In this document: in pieces, positions 38,501 through 46,171 of the stretch
Numbering within the stretch: position 1 is the first letter of the stretch
How the letters are laid out: each line of letters starts with the position of its first letter
DNA from: Sanguibacter sp. HDW7
GTDB lineage: Bacteria > Actinomycetota > Actinomycetes > Actinomycetales > Cellulomonadaceae
Assembly (NCBI RefSeq): GCF_011300875.1
Contig: NZ_CP049862.1
Span: 1,302,001-1,366,000, forward strand
Direction of reading: 5' to 3'
DNA length: 64,000 bases
Notes under the pieces: generated by a model
The model's database searches: none
Seen by the model: only the letters and a program-made list of their open reading frames with translations
Told to the model about the DNA's origin: nothing
Program-made: the position numbers and the translations under genes

Positions 38501-40446
38501 TTCCAGAACGGCATGCGGCCCGGCAGGCCGGGCGCGGGCGTCACGAGGACGCGGTCGGGGGTGATCTCGTCGATGCGCCACGTCGTCGAGCCGAGCGTGA
38601 TCGTGTCGCCGACGCGTGACTCGTACACCATCTCCTCGTCGAGCTCGCCGACGCGGCGTCCACCGCGCGAGCGGGGCGTCGTGTCGGCGCGCACCTCGTC
38701 CGTGGCGCCGGCGGGCGCAGATGCCGCGAGGAAGACGCCGTAGAGCCCGCGGTCGGGGATCGTGCCGCCGCTCGTCACCGCGAGCCGCTGAGCGCCCGGT
38801 CGCGCCTGGAGGACGTCCCGCCCGCGGTCCCAGGTGAGCCGTGCGCGGAGCTCGCCGAACGCCTCCGACGGGTAGCGGCCCGTGAGCATGTCGAGGACCC
38901 CGCGCAGCGCCGAGCCCGGCAGCTGTGCGAACGGCGCGGCGCGGCGCACGGTCGCCTCGAGCTCGTCGAGGGGCCAGTCCTCGAGCGCGACCATCGCGAC
39001 GATCTGCTGCGCGAGGACGTCGAGCGGGTTGCGCACGAGCCGCAACGGTTCGAGCTCGCCCGCCCGCATGCGTGCGGCCGTCACGGCGGCCGGCACGAGG
39101 TCGCCCGTGTGCGTCGGCACCAGGACGCCGTGGCTCGGCACCCCGACGGCATGGCCCGCGCGCCCGACGCGCTGGAGGCCTGACGCGACCGAGGGCGGGG
39201 AGCCGACGAGGACGACGAGGTCGACGCTGCCCATGTCGATGCCGAGCTCGAGAGAGCTCGTCGCGACGACGACGGGCAGACGGCCGGCCTTGAGCTCGCC
39301 CTCCGTGAACGAGCGCTCGGCACGGGACATCGAACCGTGGTGCGCACGCGCGAAGACCCCGTCGACCCCCGCTGACGTTCCTGCCTGACCAGGGACGGCC
39401 GCGGGCTGCGACGCGCCCGTGTCGGGCACGTCGAGCCCCTGGCGTCGTGCCCAGATCTCGTTGAGACGCGAGGTGAGGCGCTCGGCACCCCGTCGGGAGT
39501 TCGTGAAGACGATCGTCGAGCGGCTCGTCGTGGCAAGGTCGACGATGCGTTCCTCGACGTGGGGCCACACCGATGCGCGCGCGAGCGGCGACGTCGCGGC
39601 GCCCGTGAGGTCGGGGCCGTCGTCGGCTGCCTCGGCACCGGGCAGCGGCGTCGCTCCGATGTCAGTGAGGTCCTCGACGGGCACGACGATCTCGAGGTCG
39701 ACCTGGCGCCGTGCGGGTGGCTCGACGACGACGACCGGACGGCCTCCGTCGGCTGTCGTGCGGTGACCTGCGAGGAGCTCTGCGACGACGGACGTGGGGC
39801 GGGCGGTCGCCGAGAGACCGATGCGTTGCGCGGGCGAGTCCAGAAGGAGGTCGAGCCGCTCGAGGGAGAGCGCGAGGTGGGCGCCGCGCTTGGTGCCCGC
39901 GACGGCGTGGATCTCGTCGACGACGACCGTGCCGACCTCTCGCAGCCCCTCGCGTGCGGACGAGGTGAGCATGAGGAAGAGCGACTCGGGCGTCGTGATG
40001 AGGATGTCGGGCGGATGCACCGCGAGCCGGCGTCGCTCGGAGGGCGTGGTGTCACCCGTCCTGGTGCCGACGGTGACGGGCGGCAGCGACGTGCCGGCCG
40101 CCGCCGCCGCGTTGCGGATGCCCGTGAGCGGGCTCGCGAGGTTGCGCTCGACGTCCGCTGCGAGAGCCTTGAGCGGCGAGACGTAGAGGATGCGGTCCGT
40201 CCGCGGTCCGTCCGACGACGCGTCGCGCGCGAGGATGCGGTCGATCGCCCAGAGGAACGCCGCGAGCGTCTTGCCCGAGCCTGTCGGTGCGATGACGAGG
40301 GCGTGGGATCCGCCCCGGATCGCGGACCAGGCCTCCGTCTGGACCTGCGTCGGCGCGGCGAACGCGCCACCGAACCAGGCGCGCGTGGGCGCGCCGAACC
40401 CGGCGAGCAGGTCGGTGGTCCGGGGAGTGGGTGTCACGGGGACCAT
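35560..40446 (-). CDS. lhr: Lhr-type ATP-dependent helicase
   Basis: A 1628-residue giant superfamily 2 helicase. Motif I is APTGSGKT, motif II VVDEIHAV, motif III GLSATARP, and motif VI QRVGRAGHAVG. These are followed by the winged-helix and Lhr-core domains (about 400-870) and the long C-terminal extension typical of bacterial Lhr, ending near 1628. Mycobacterial Lhr is a 3'-5' translocase that unwinds RNA:DNA hybrids and is DNA-damage inducible. It heads the lhr-nei operon. Start candidates are ATG 40467, ATG 40446 and GTG 40437; a CACAAT hexamer 7 bases before the GTG makes the last possible. Confidence 0.95.
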   Translation of the reverse strand: MVPVTPTPRTTDLLAGFGAPTRAWFGGAFAAPTQVQTEAWSAIRGGSHALVIAPTGSGKTLAAFLWAIDRILARDASSDGPRTDRILYVSPLKALAADVERNLASPLTGIRNAAAAAGTSLPPVTVGTRTGDTTPSERRRLAVHPPDILITTPESLFLMLTSSAREGLREVGTVVVDEIHAVAGTKRGAHLALSLERLDLLLDSPAQRIGLSATARPTSVVAELLAGHRTTADGGRPVVVVEPPARRQVDLEIVVPVEDLTDIGATPLPGAEAADDGPDLTGAATSPLARASVWPHVEERIVDLATTSRSTIVFTNSRRGAERLTSRLNEIWARRQGLDVPDTGASQPAAVPGQAGTSAGVDGVFARAHHGSMSRAERSFTEGELKAGRLPVVVATSSLELGIDMGSVDLVVLVGSPPSVASGLQRVGRAGHAVGVPSHGVLVPTHTGDLVPAAVTAARMRAGELEPLRLVRNPLDVLAQQIVAMVALEDWPLDELEATVRRAAPFAQLPGSALRGVLDMLTGRYPSEAFGELRARLTWDRGRDVLQARPGAQRLAVTSGGTIPDRGLYGVFLAASAPAGATDEVRADTTPRSRGGRRVGELDEEMVYESRVGDTITLGSTTWRIDEITPDRVLVTPAPGLPGRMPFWKGDSPARPAELGRAIGAWTRTTVARVIPVAPARTESALAHLAEEGLDPWAAGNVVGHLREQHAATGVVPDDRTIVVERFRDEIGDWRVVVHSPFGARIHAPWALLLGARLRERYGVDVAAMHADDGIVLRLPDIGLDGVGADGTWSGVLTDGAAPEVADELFTDPADVAGQVRDALTGSAHFAARFREAAARALLLPRRSPDRRQPLWQQRQRSAQLLEVAAGYPEFPIVHEAARECLQDDFDVESLTTLMADVAAGRIDVVHVDTTQPSPFARSLLLGYTAQNLYGADAPLAEQRAATLALDPTLLDELLGGSSGAQLADLLDPTAVEQVAAELDGLAPERRARGHEGLLDLLRRRGPSSLAELVARSEDGADVAEWLATLRSSRQVAVVRLPGLAHATAADDAERWLAVEDAARVRDALGAALPVGLPDALLAPVDDPLGDLVRRHARTHVPFPADDVAARYGLPVAVVREILDRLVAAGELVRGRMLPAVLGGTGAEYADRDVVRRLRRRSLALLRAEVEPAPAAALGLFLPRWQRIGDLRGRAGLLRAIEQLAGAPVPASDLEQRILPGRVVDYSPALLDALTTSGEVLWAGHAPLSAPGKGAGDGIVSLHLADTAPLTLPVPSDVPGPAATAYVLTALDGSGAHFLDRVVDRARLAAEDADDRAALGDDPSEAVREALWHLVWTGRATNDSLGPLRALLGASSRAPRTPARPVHRPRGRFGLAALSRPPSSEVLHGGGRWSLLPTVEPDPTVRAHALAMVLLDRHGIVTRALAPAEQVVGRYPDLYKVLTALEAAGQVRRGYFVEHLGGSQFAVPGAVDVLRDDARAVERRTAGAPAEASVRDGAAVEPGIVLAACDPANPYGAALVWPASTTEVRHRPGRKAGAAVVLVDGVLALYVERGGRTLLSFTDDAGLLGRAAHALAASAATGYLGRMTVRHVDGTEVFGLGGPVVEALTGAGFALTPRGLRVRGAVRP

Positions 40447-40519
40447 TGTGGCGCGGACCACCGACATTCGGCGTGGGACGTGCGCGAACGGGGCGACGAC
40501 GGCGTGGCACCCTGGGGGC

Positions 40520-40750
40520 GTGAGGTATCGCGAGTTCTGGGACCTGGTCGATGACGTCTTCGGGCGCGCCTACGGGCGGTCGATCGCGGGGGACCAGGTG
40601 CTCGAGGAGCTGGGCGGCCGCACCGCCGCGCGTTCGATCGAGGACGGCGTCGAGCCGCGTCTCGTGTGGCACGCCCTGTGCGACGCCATGCAGGTGCCTG
40701 ACGCCGAGCGCTGGGGGAGCGACCCGCACCGGCAGGCTCCGCCGCGCTGA
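40520..40750 (+). CDS. DUF3046 protein
   Basis: A 76-residue protein starting with GTG (VRYREFWDLVDDVFGRAYG) and containing the family segment RTAARSIEDGVEPRLVWHALCDAMQVPDAERWG. DUF3046 proteins are small actinobacterial proteins commonly encoded just upstream of recA; no function is established. It diverges from lhr. CACCCT, 6 bases before the start, may be a variant -10 element for a leaderless mRNA. Confidence 0.88.
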   Translation: MRYREFWDLVDDVFGRAYGRSIAGDQVLEELGGRTAARSIEDGVEPRLVWHALCDAMQVPDAERWGSDPHRQAPPR

Positions 40751-40880
40751 GTCCGGAGGTCTGCTGCCTGCCGCGCACGCACCGGCTGGTGCCGGACGCG
40801 CCGACCCTCGGCCCCCCGGGGCGTTCCGGACCTGCGGCGACACGCAGCCGCGCGACACGCCGGAGCAGCACGTTCGACGG

Positions 40881-40896
40881 TCGAACATGTGTTCGG
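40881..40896 (+). promoter_or_regulatory. LexA-binding SOS box upstream of recA
   Basis: TCGAAC-ATGT-GTTCGG matches the actinobacterial LexA consensus TCGAAC-N4-GTTCGA with one mismatch at the end. It abuts the recA -10 element, so bound LexA would occlude RNA polymerase. It is the only such box I found in the window. Confidence 0.9.
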
Positions 40897-40902
40897 TACT
40901 GT
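40897..40902 (+). promoter_or_regulatory. -10 element (TACTGT) of the damage-inducible recA promoter
   Basis: TACTGT follows the SOS box directly; TTCGAC at 40873-40878 (18 bases upstream) is a reasonable -35. The region 40751-41048 holds no gene; it contains this promoter and a leader of about 140 bases in which no other element is recognised. Confidence 0.65.
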
Positions 40903-41048
40903 TGACCACAGAGGTCGACGGCGGCCGGGCGGTCCACGTCCTCGCAGCGATCGCACGTGAATGTCGGTGGGTCGTCCTAGTGTCGGGCCCATCAAGATCG
41001 CAGAGCTTCTCCGGCGGCACGCGCCGCCCCGAACGACAGAGGTGAACC

Positions 41049-42152
41049 ATGGCAGCATCCGCGGACCGCGAGAAGGCGCTCGAGGCAGCGCTCAGCCAGA
41101 TCGACCGCCAGTTCGGCAAGGGCTCGATCATGCGTCTCGGTGACGACGACCGCCCCGCGGTCGAGGTCGTCCCGACGGGATCGATCGCGCTCGACGTCGC
41201 GCTCGGCATCGGAGGCCTGCCTCGTGGGCGCATCGTCGAGATCTACGGCCCCGAGTCGAGCGGCAAGACGACAGTCGCGCTCCACGCGGTCGCCAACGCG
41301 CAGCGCCAGGGCGGCATCGCTGCGTTCATCGACGCCGAGCACGCGCTCGACCCGGAGTACGCGAAGAAGCTCGGCGTCGACACGGACGCGCTCCTCGTCT
41401 CCCAGCCGGACACCGGCGAGCAGGCGCTCGAGATCATGGACATGCTCGTCCGCTCGGGCGCGATCGACATCATCGTCGTCGACTCGGTCGCCGCGCTCGT
41501 GCCCAAGGCGGAGATCGAGGGCGAGATGGGTGACAGCCACGTCGGTCTCCAGGCCCGCCTCATGTCGCAGGCGCTCCGCAAGCTCACGGGCGCCCTGTCC
41601 TCGACGGGCACGACCGCGATCTTCATCAATCAGCTTCGCGAGAAGATCGGTGTGTTCTTCGGCTCACCGGAGACGACGACGGGTGGTAAGGCGCTGAAGT
41701 TCTACGCGTCGGTCCGCATGGACATCCGCCGCATCGAGACCCTCAAGGAGGGTACGGACGCGGTCGGTAACCGCACGCGCGTCAAGGTCGTCAAGAACAA
41801 GATGGCCCCGCCCTTCAAGCAGGCGGAGTTCGACATCCTCTACGGTGTCGGCATCTCGCGCGAGGGAAGCCTCATCGACCTCGGCGTCGAGCACGGCATC
41901 GTCCGCAAGTCCGGCTCCTGGTACACCTACGAGGGCGACCAGCTCGGCCAGGGCAAGGAGAACTCGCGGGGCTTCCTCCGCGACAACCCCGAGCTCGCTG
42001 CTGAGATCGAGCGCCGCATCAAGGAGAAGCTGGGCATCATCCCGCCGTCCGAGGCCCCTGCCGAGGGCGTCGCGGGGGCAGACCCCGAGGCCCCTGCTGC
42101 CGAGGCGGCCCCGAAGAAGGGCCGGGCCAAGGCCGCGAAGGTCGACTTCTGA
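41049..42152 (+). CDS. recA: Recombinase RecA
   Basis: A 367-residue RecA, intein-free. Walker A is GPESSGKTT (67-75), with the Walker B stretch [21 protein letters not shown]; the L2 loop [22 protein letters not shown] and the MAW-equivalent N-terminal segment are intact. The C-terminus ends in an Ala/Lys-rich tail. It forms the filament for homologous recombination and stimulates LexA self-cleavage, which the SOS box upstream would sense. AGAGGTGA precedes the ATG. recX follows 11 bases after the stop, probably from the same mRNA. Confidence 0.99.
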   Translation: MAASADREKALEAALSQIDRQFGKGSIMRLGDDDRPAVEVVPTGSIALDVALGIGGLPRGRIVEIYGPESSGKTTVALHAVANAQRQGGIAAFIDAEHALDPEYAKKLGVDTDALLVSQPDTGEQALEIMDMLVRSGAIDIIVVDSVAALVPKAEIEGEMGDSHVGLQARLMSQALRKLTGALSSTGTTAIFINQLREKIGVFFGSPETTTGGKALKFYASVRMDIRRIETLKEGTDAVGNRTRVKVVKNKMAPPFKQAEFDILYGVGISREGSLIDLGVEHGIVRKSGSWYTYEGDQLGQGKENSRGFLRDNPELAAEIERRIKEKLGIIPPSEAPAEGVAGADPEAPAAEAAPKKGRAKAAKVDF

Positions 42153-42163
42153 CCCGCGAGCCT

Positions 42164-42886
42164 GTGACGGGCACGTCCGGCGACGGGTCAGCGCCCGCAC
42201 CCGGGACCACGCCCCGGACCCGCCGGTCCGGCGCCGTGACGATCGACGCCCTCAGGGCAGCGATCGCCGCGGTGCCGGCCGGCGGGACCCCGGAACCTGC
42301 CGCTCCGCGACGGGCGCCGCGTCTGCGGCGGACGGAGCGTGGTGCGCCGATGGACGAGCGCGGGGTCTCGCAGCCTGCGCCGACCGACCTCGAGGTCGAG
42401 GACGCGGCCCGGGAGTATCTTCTGCGGTCGCTCACGGCGTCGGCGCGGTCACGTCAGCAGCTGGCGGCCGGGCTGGCCTCGCGCGATGTCCCCGAGGACG
42501 TCGCCGAGAGGCTGCTCGACCGCTTCACCGACGTCGGTCTCATCGACGACGCGGCGCTCGCGCAGGCGATCGTGCGGACACGGAGCCAGGAGTCGGGCGC
42601 CGCACGCCGGCGCATCGCGACGGAGCTGCGACGCAAGGGCATCGCGGCGGACGTCGCGGAGGAGGCGCTCATCCAGGTCGACGATGAGGACGAGCGGCGG
42701 TCGGCATTCGACCTCGCCCGCGTGCGCGCCCGTCGGCTCGTGGGGCTCGAGCGGGACGTCGCGCTGCGACGGCTCGTCGGTTTCCTCGGCCGGAAGGGCT
42801 ATCCGCCCACGCTCTGCCTCGACGCCGCGCGTGCGGGCCTCGAGGGTGCGCTCGACGATTCGACAGAGACCGACCGGTCCGACTGA
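42164..42886 (+). CDS. recX: Regulatory protein RecX
   Basis: A 240-residue RecX, the inhibitor of RecA filaments. The three-helix RecX repeats begin near AAREYLLRSLTASARSRQQLAAGL and continue through DRFTDVGLIDDAALAQAIVR and RRIATELRRKGIAADVAEEAL. The first about 75 residues are Pro/Ala/Arg-rich and not conserved; a later start cannot be excluded. GTG start 11 bases after recA indicates co-transcription, so SOS induction should raise both. Confidence 0.93.
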   Translation: MTGTSGDGSAPAPGTTPRTRRSGAVTIDALRAAIAAVPAGGTPEPAAPRRAPRLRRTERGAPMDERGVSQPAPTDLEVEDAAREYLLRSLTASARSRQQLAAGLASRDVPEDVAERLLDRFTDVGLIDDAALAQAIVRTRSQESGAARRRIATELRRKGIAADVAEEALIQVDDEDERRSAFDLARVRARRLVGLERDVALRRLVGFLGRKGYPPTLCLDAARAGLEGALDDSTETDRSD

Positions 42887-42984
42887 CCCGCCCGTGGGTG
42901 CCGTGACCTCGTGCGTTTCAGTGACGTCGGTCGCACGAGGCTCTCTGCGGGACGTTCGTCAGGCGGAACGATCGTGCGCTCCGC

Positions 42985-42990
42985 TACGTT
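42985..42990 (+). promoter_or_regulatory. -10 element (TACGTT) upstream of rny
   Basis: TACGTT lies 5 bases before the GTG of a short leader ORF at 42996 and 58 bases before the rny GTG. Confidence 0.4.
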
Positions 42991-42995
42991 CACCC

Positions 42996-43052
42996 GTGAG
43001 GATGGACGCCACCGTGTCCGACGATGTCCGCCCAGGGGAGGAGCTGACGTGA
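42996..43052 (+). CDS. Possible 18-codon leader ORF upstream of rny
   Basis: GTG-AGG-ATG opens a frame of 18 codons (product ending DDVRPGEELT) whose TGA stop overlaps the GTG start of rny by 4 bases. It begins 5 bases after a TACGTT hexamer. The rny ribosome-binding site GGGGAGGAG lies within it. If translated it would couple rny synthesis to its own translation, like a leader peptide. There is no homology support, so this may be chance. Confidence 0.3.
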   Translation: MRMDATVSDDVRPGEELT

Positions 43053-44542
43053 TCGAGGACTGGCCCGCGCTTCTGCTCGTGCTCGTGCTGCTGCTCGCGT
43101 GTCTCGTCGCGCTCGTCCTCGTGCTCGTCGCGCGTCGCGAGGCCGCCGCGGTGCGCGCCCAGGCCCGCGAGGACGTCGCCTCGCTCAAGGACGAGATTCA
43201 GTCCCGGGCCGTCGAGGCCGACCGGCGGACAGTGCGGCTCGACGACGAACGCTCGCGGCTCGAGTCTGACCGCGCCCGACTCGCCGATGCGAGCGCGCGG
43301 GTCGAACAGCTCGTGGCACGCCTCGACACCCGCACCGAGACCCTCCGCGTCCAGGAGTCGGAGCTTGCAGCGCAGCGCGCAGCGCACGAGGCTCGCGTGG
43401 CCGAGGACCTCGCCCAGCTCGCCGGCACGACCGTCGCCGACGCGCGGGCACGCCTCGCCGACGCCCTCGCCGACCAGGCAGCTCGTGACGTCGAGTCGCG
43501 TCTGCGCAGGAGCGAACGTCGACTGCGCACGGAGTCCGCAGCGCGCGCGAGAGAGATCCTCACGACCGCCGTCGAGAGGCTCGCGGTCCCGACCTCGAGC
43601 CAGCTCTCCGTCACCGTCGTCCCGTTGCCCTCGCCCGACCTCAAGGGCCCGATCATCGGCCGCGACGGACGCAACATCAAGGCGTTCGAGGCGCTCACGG
43701 GCGTCAACCTCATCGTCGACGAGTCCGACGACCACGTGCAGCTCTCGAGCTTCGACGCCGAGCGTCGTGAGATCGCGCAGCAGAGCCTCGAGCGCATGCT
43801 CGCGGACGGAAGGATCAACCTCGAGCGCATGGAGCGGGTCGTCGCGACCGTGACGGCTGAGGCCGCCGAACGCAGCCGTGACTCCGCACGGTCTGCGATC
43901 GACGAGGCCCGTATCCGGCCGCTCCACCCCGACCTCGAGGAGCACATCGGCAGGCTGCGCCTCCGTACGTCCTACGGCCAGGTCGTCCAGCAGCACCTCG
44001 TCGAGAGCGCGCTGCTCGCGAGGACCATCGCCGCCGAGATCGGAGCTGACGCCGAGGTTGCCGCGCGCGCCGCCTTCCTCCACGACGTCGGCAAGGCCGT
44101 GCCCTCGGGCGAGCGGGGATCCCACGCCCGCGCAGGCGCAGAGCTCGCGGCACGGTGCGGGGAGAGCGACGTCGTCGTCAACGCGATCGCCGCCCACCAC
44201 GGCGAGGTCGAGGCCGAGTCCGTCGAGGCCGTCGTCGTGCAGATCGCCGACGCCATCTCCGCGTCGCGACCCGGCGCGCGGCGCGAGGACGCCGAGACGC
44301 ACGTCGAACGGCTCGAGGCACTCGAACGCGCCGTGGCCGCCCACCCCGGCGTCGCACGCGCCCTCGCACTCTCCTCGGGCCACGACGTCCGCGTCGTCGT
44401 CGAGCCCGACGTCGTCGGCGACGACGAGCTCACGTCGCTCGCCGAGCGGATCGCGTCGGCGATCTCCGAGACCCAGGCGGTGCCGGGCGAGGTGCGGGTC
44501 ACCGTCGTCCGCGAGCTCCGGGCGACCGCGACGGCCGGCTGA
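43049..44542 (+). CDS. rny: Ribonuclease Y
   Basis: A 497-residue membrane-anchored endoribonuclease. A single N-terminal membrane span (about 6-29) is followed by a long Arg/Glu/Ala coiled coil (about 35-185), a KH domain with GPIIGRDGRNIKAFEALTGV, and an HD domain with the HD pair in AAFLHDVGKAVPSGE and AIAAHHGEVEAES. RNase Y starts decay of many mRNAs. The GTG at 43049 has GGGGAGGAG 6 bases upstream; a longer frame upstream has no membrane signal at its start. It follows recX, a position seen in Micrococcales. Confidence 0.95.
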   Translation: MIEDWPALLLVLVLLLACLVALVLVLVARREAAAVRAQAREDVASLKDEIQSRAVEADRRTVRLDDERSRLESDRARLADASARVEQLVARLDTRTETLRVQESELAAQRAAHEARVAEDLAQLAGTTVADARARLADALADQAARDVESRLRRSERRLRTESAARAREILTTAVERLAVPTSSQLSVTVVPLPSPDLKGPIIGRDGRNIKAFEALTGVNLIVDESDDHVQLSSFDAERREIAQQSLERMLADGRINLERMERVVATVTAEAAERSRDSARSAIDEARIRPLHPDLEEHIGRLRLRTSYGQVVQQHLVESALLARTIAAEIGADAEVAARAAFLHDVGKAVPSGERGSHARAGAELAARCGESDVVVNAIAAHHGEVEAESVEAVVVQIADAISASRPGARREDAETHVERLEALERAVAAHPGVARALALSSGHDVRVVVEPDVVGDDELTSLAERIASAISETQAVPGEVRVTVVRELRATATAG

Positions 44543-44556
44543 CTTCGCCCGGCGGG

Positions 44557-45336
44557 TCAGCCCACCCGGGCGGCCTCGGCCGCGATGATCTCCGCGAGCT
44601 CGCGCGGGCGGCTCCACATGGGCCAGTGACCCGTCGGTAGGTCGACGACATCGACCTGTTCGAGCAGCGCGACCTCGGCGAACATCGGGTGGCCCGCAGC
44701 CGCAAGCTCACGCACCTGAGAGCCAGGGATCGAGCAGCACACGAGCGTGGTCGGCACCGCGCGGCGCGCATCGTGGGTGAGCGTCACCGCCGCACGCACC
44801 ACGCCTCCCGGCTCGGGCACGGCGCGGGCACGGAATCTCGCGAGCATCGCGGCGTCCAACCCTTCGATGCTCGCACCTTGGGCCAGCACGTCGAACGGCG
44901 GCAGCTCGAGCGCGGCGTCGACCCCGTCGGGGACCTCGCCCGCACCCGGCTCGCGCGGCTCCTCGGCGCTCCCGGGCTCCTCGGCCTGCCCGGGTGCCAG
45001 GGGCCCCGAGTCGACCCAGACGACGCGTGCGACGAGCGTGGGGTGCCGGTCGAGCAGGAGGCTCACGGGCGCGTTCGCACCGCTGTGCGCGACGAGGACG
45101 GCCGGCTGCGCCTCGGTGACGCCGTGCAGCGCGAGAAGGTCGAGGAGCGCGAACACCTGCCCCTCGAGGGTTGCCTCGCTCCGCCGAGGATCGTCGGGGT
45201 CGAGGCCAGGCAGGGTCACCGGGACGGTGCCAGGGTGGTGCGGGAGAAGGTGCTCGATGACCTCGTCCCATGCCCATGCCCCGAGCCAGTAGCCGGGGAC
45301 GAGAAGGATGGTCGGACGGTGCGTCGTGGTGGTCAT
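44557..45336 (-). CDS. Alpha/beta-hydrolase fold protein
   Basis: A 259-residue hydrolase of the short esterase-like type. The oxyanion region is LVPGYWLGAWAWDEV; the nucleophile elbow reads VAHSGANA, with Ser flanked by Ala and Gly rather than the usual G-x-S-x-G; Asp is likely in DSGPLAP or VVDLPTGHWPM, and the final His is in TGHWPMWSRP. Substrate unknown. The ATG at 45336 is chosen to match the family start, seven codons inside a longer frame. It diverges from a WYL regulator, which probably controls it. Confidence 0.82.
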   Translation of the reverse strand: MTTTTHRPTILLVPGYWLGAWAWDEVIEHLLPHHPGTVPVTLPGLDPDDPRRSEATLEGQVFALLDLLALHGVTEAQPAVLVAHSGANAPVSLLLDRHPTLVARVVWVDSGPLAPGQAEEPGSAEEPREPGAGEVPDGVDAALELPPFDVLAQGASIEGLDAAMLARFRARAVPEPGGVVRAAVTLTHDARRAVPTTLVCCSIPGSQVRELAAAGHPMFAEVALLEQVDVVDLPTGHWPMWSRPRELAEIIAAEAARVG

Positions 45337-45370
45337 GGTACGACCGTCGCACGCCACCCGGACAGCGGTG

Positions 45371-45398
45371 TGTCACGATCTCTGTCATGAATCTGTCG
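45371..45398. promoter_or_regulatory. Candidate operator: three TGTC repeats
   Basis: TGTCA at 45371, TGTCA at 45383 and TGTCG at 45394 lie on one face of the helix (12- and 11-base steps) in the short region between the divergent hydrolase and WYL-regulator genes. This is where an autoregulator would bind. Confidence 0.35.
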
Positions 45399-45409
45399 CG
45401 GGGTGCCCG

Positions 45410-46141
45410 GTGAGACGCGCAGAGCGCCTCCATGCCCTCACCGAGCTTCTCCGCAGGCGCGGCGCACGCGGCTGCACGGCCGCGCAGATCGCGGCCGAGT
45501 TCGGGGTCTCGGAACGTACCGTCAAGCGTGACCTCGACGCGCTCGAGGCGAGCGGTGCGCCGGTGTGGTCGCGCCGAGGGCCGGGTGGCGGCTACGGCCT
45601 GGCGGCAGGGACGTCCCTTCTGCCGGTCACCCTGTCCCCGGCGCAGGCGGTCGCCCTCATGGCTGCCGTCTCTGCGTCGCGTGACGCGCCCTATGCCGAT
45701 CTCGCCGCTGCCGGGATCGAAAAGATCGTCGACGTCCTCGATCCGCGCACGCGGGCCCGGGCGCTCGACCTCGCTGGCCGCGTGTGGGTCGACTCGCCGT
45801 CGTCCCGCGCGTCACGCCGTGTGTGGTCCGCGCTCGAGGAGGCGATGGCCTCCCAGCGCGTCGTGCGGATCCGCTACACCTCCGGCAAGGGTTCGACGAC
45901 GTTCCGCGACGTCGAGCCGGTGCTCCTCGCTCGGCGCGGCGGTGCGTGGTACCTCGTGGGTTGGTGCCGGCTGCGCGACGCGATGCGATGGTTCGCCGTG
46001 GAGCGGGTCGAGCGTGCCGACGTCACGACAGTTCCGTGCAGCGGGCACACGGTCGACGAGGTCGGAGAGCCGCCGACGGACTCCCGACCCGTGCACGGCA
46101 GCGTCCGCGTCGTCCCGGACGGGACGACGCGGACGGCGTGA
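45410..46141 (+). CDS. WYL-domain transcriptional regulator (DeoR-type HTH)
   Basis: A 243-residue regulator. The N-terminal HTH (RRAERLHALTELLRRRG ... ERTVKRDLDALEASG) is of the DeoR/HTH_11 kind, followed by the GGYGL turn, and then a WYL domain (about 140-215; here GGAWYLVGWCRLRDAMRWFAVERV). WYL domains bind small ligands or nucleic acids and make these proteins ligand-responsive switches. The GTG at 45410 follows GGGG at 6 bases and gives the usual family N-terminus. The likely target is the divergent hydrolase gene plus itself. Confidence 0.9.
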   Translation: MRRAERLHALTELLRRRGARGCTAAQIAAEFGVSERTVKRDLDALEASGAPVWSRRGPGGGYGLAAGTSLLPVTLSPAQAVALMAAVSASRDAPYADLAAAGIEKIVDVLDPRTRARALDLAGRVWVDSPSSRASRRVWSALEEAMASQRVVRIRYTSGKGSTTFRDVEPVLLARRGGAWYLVGWCRLRDAMRWFAVERVERADVTTVPCSGHTVDEVGEPPTDSRPVHGSVRVVPDGTTRTA

Positions 46142-46171
46142 CAGCGGCGCGCACGGGCGCCAGATGGGACC

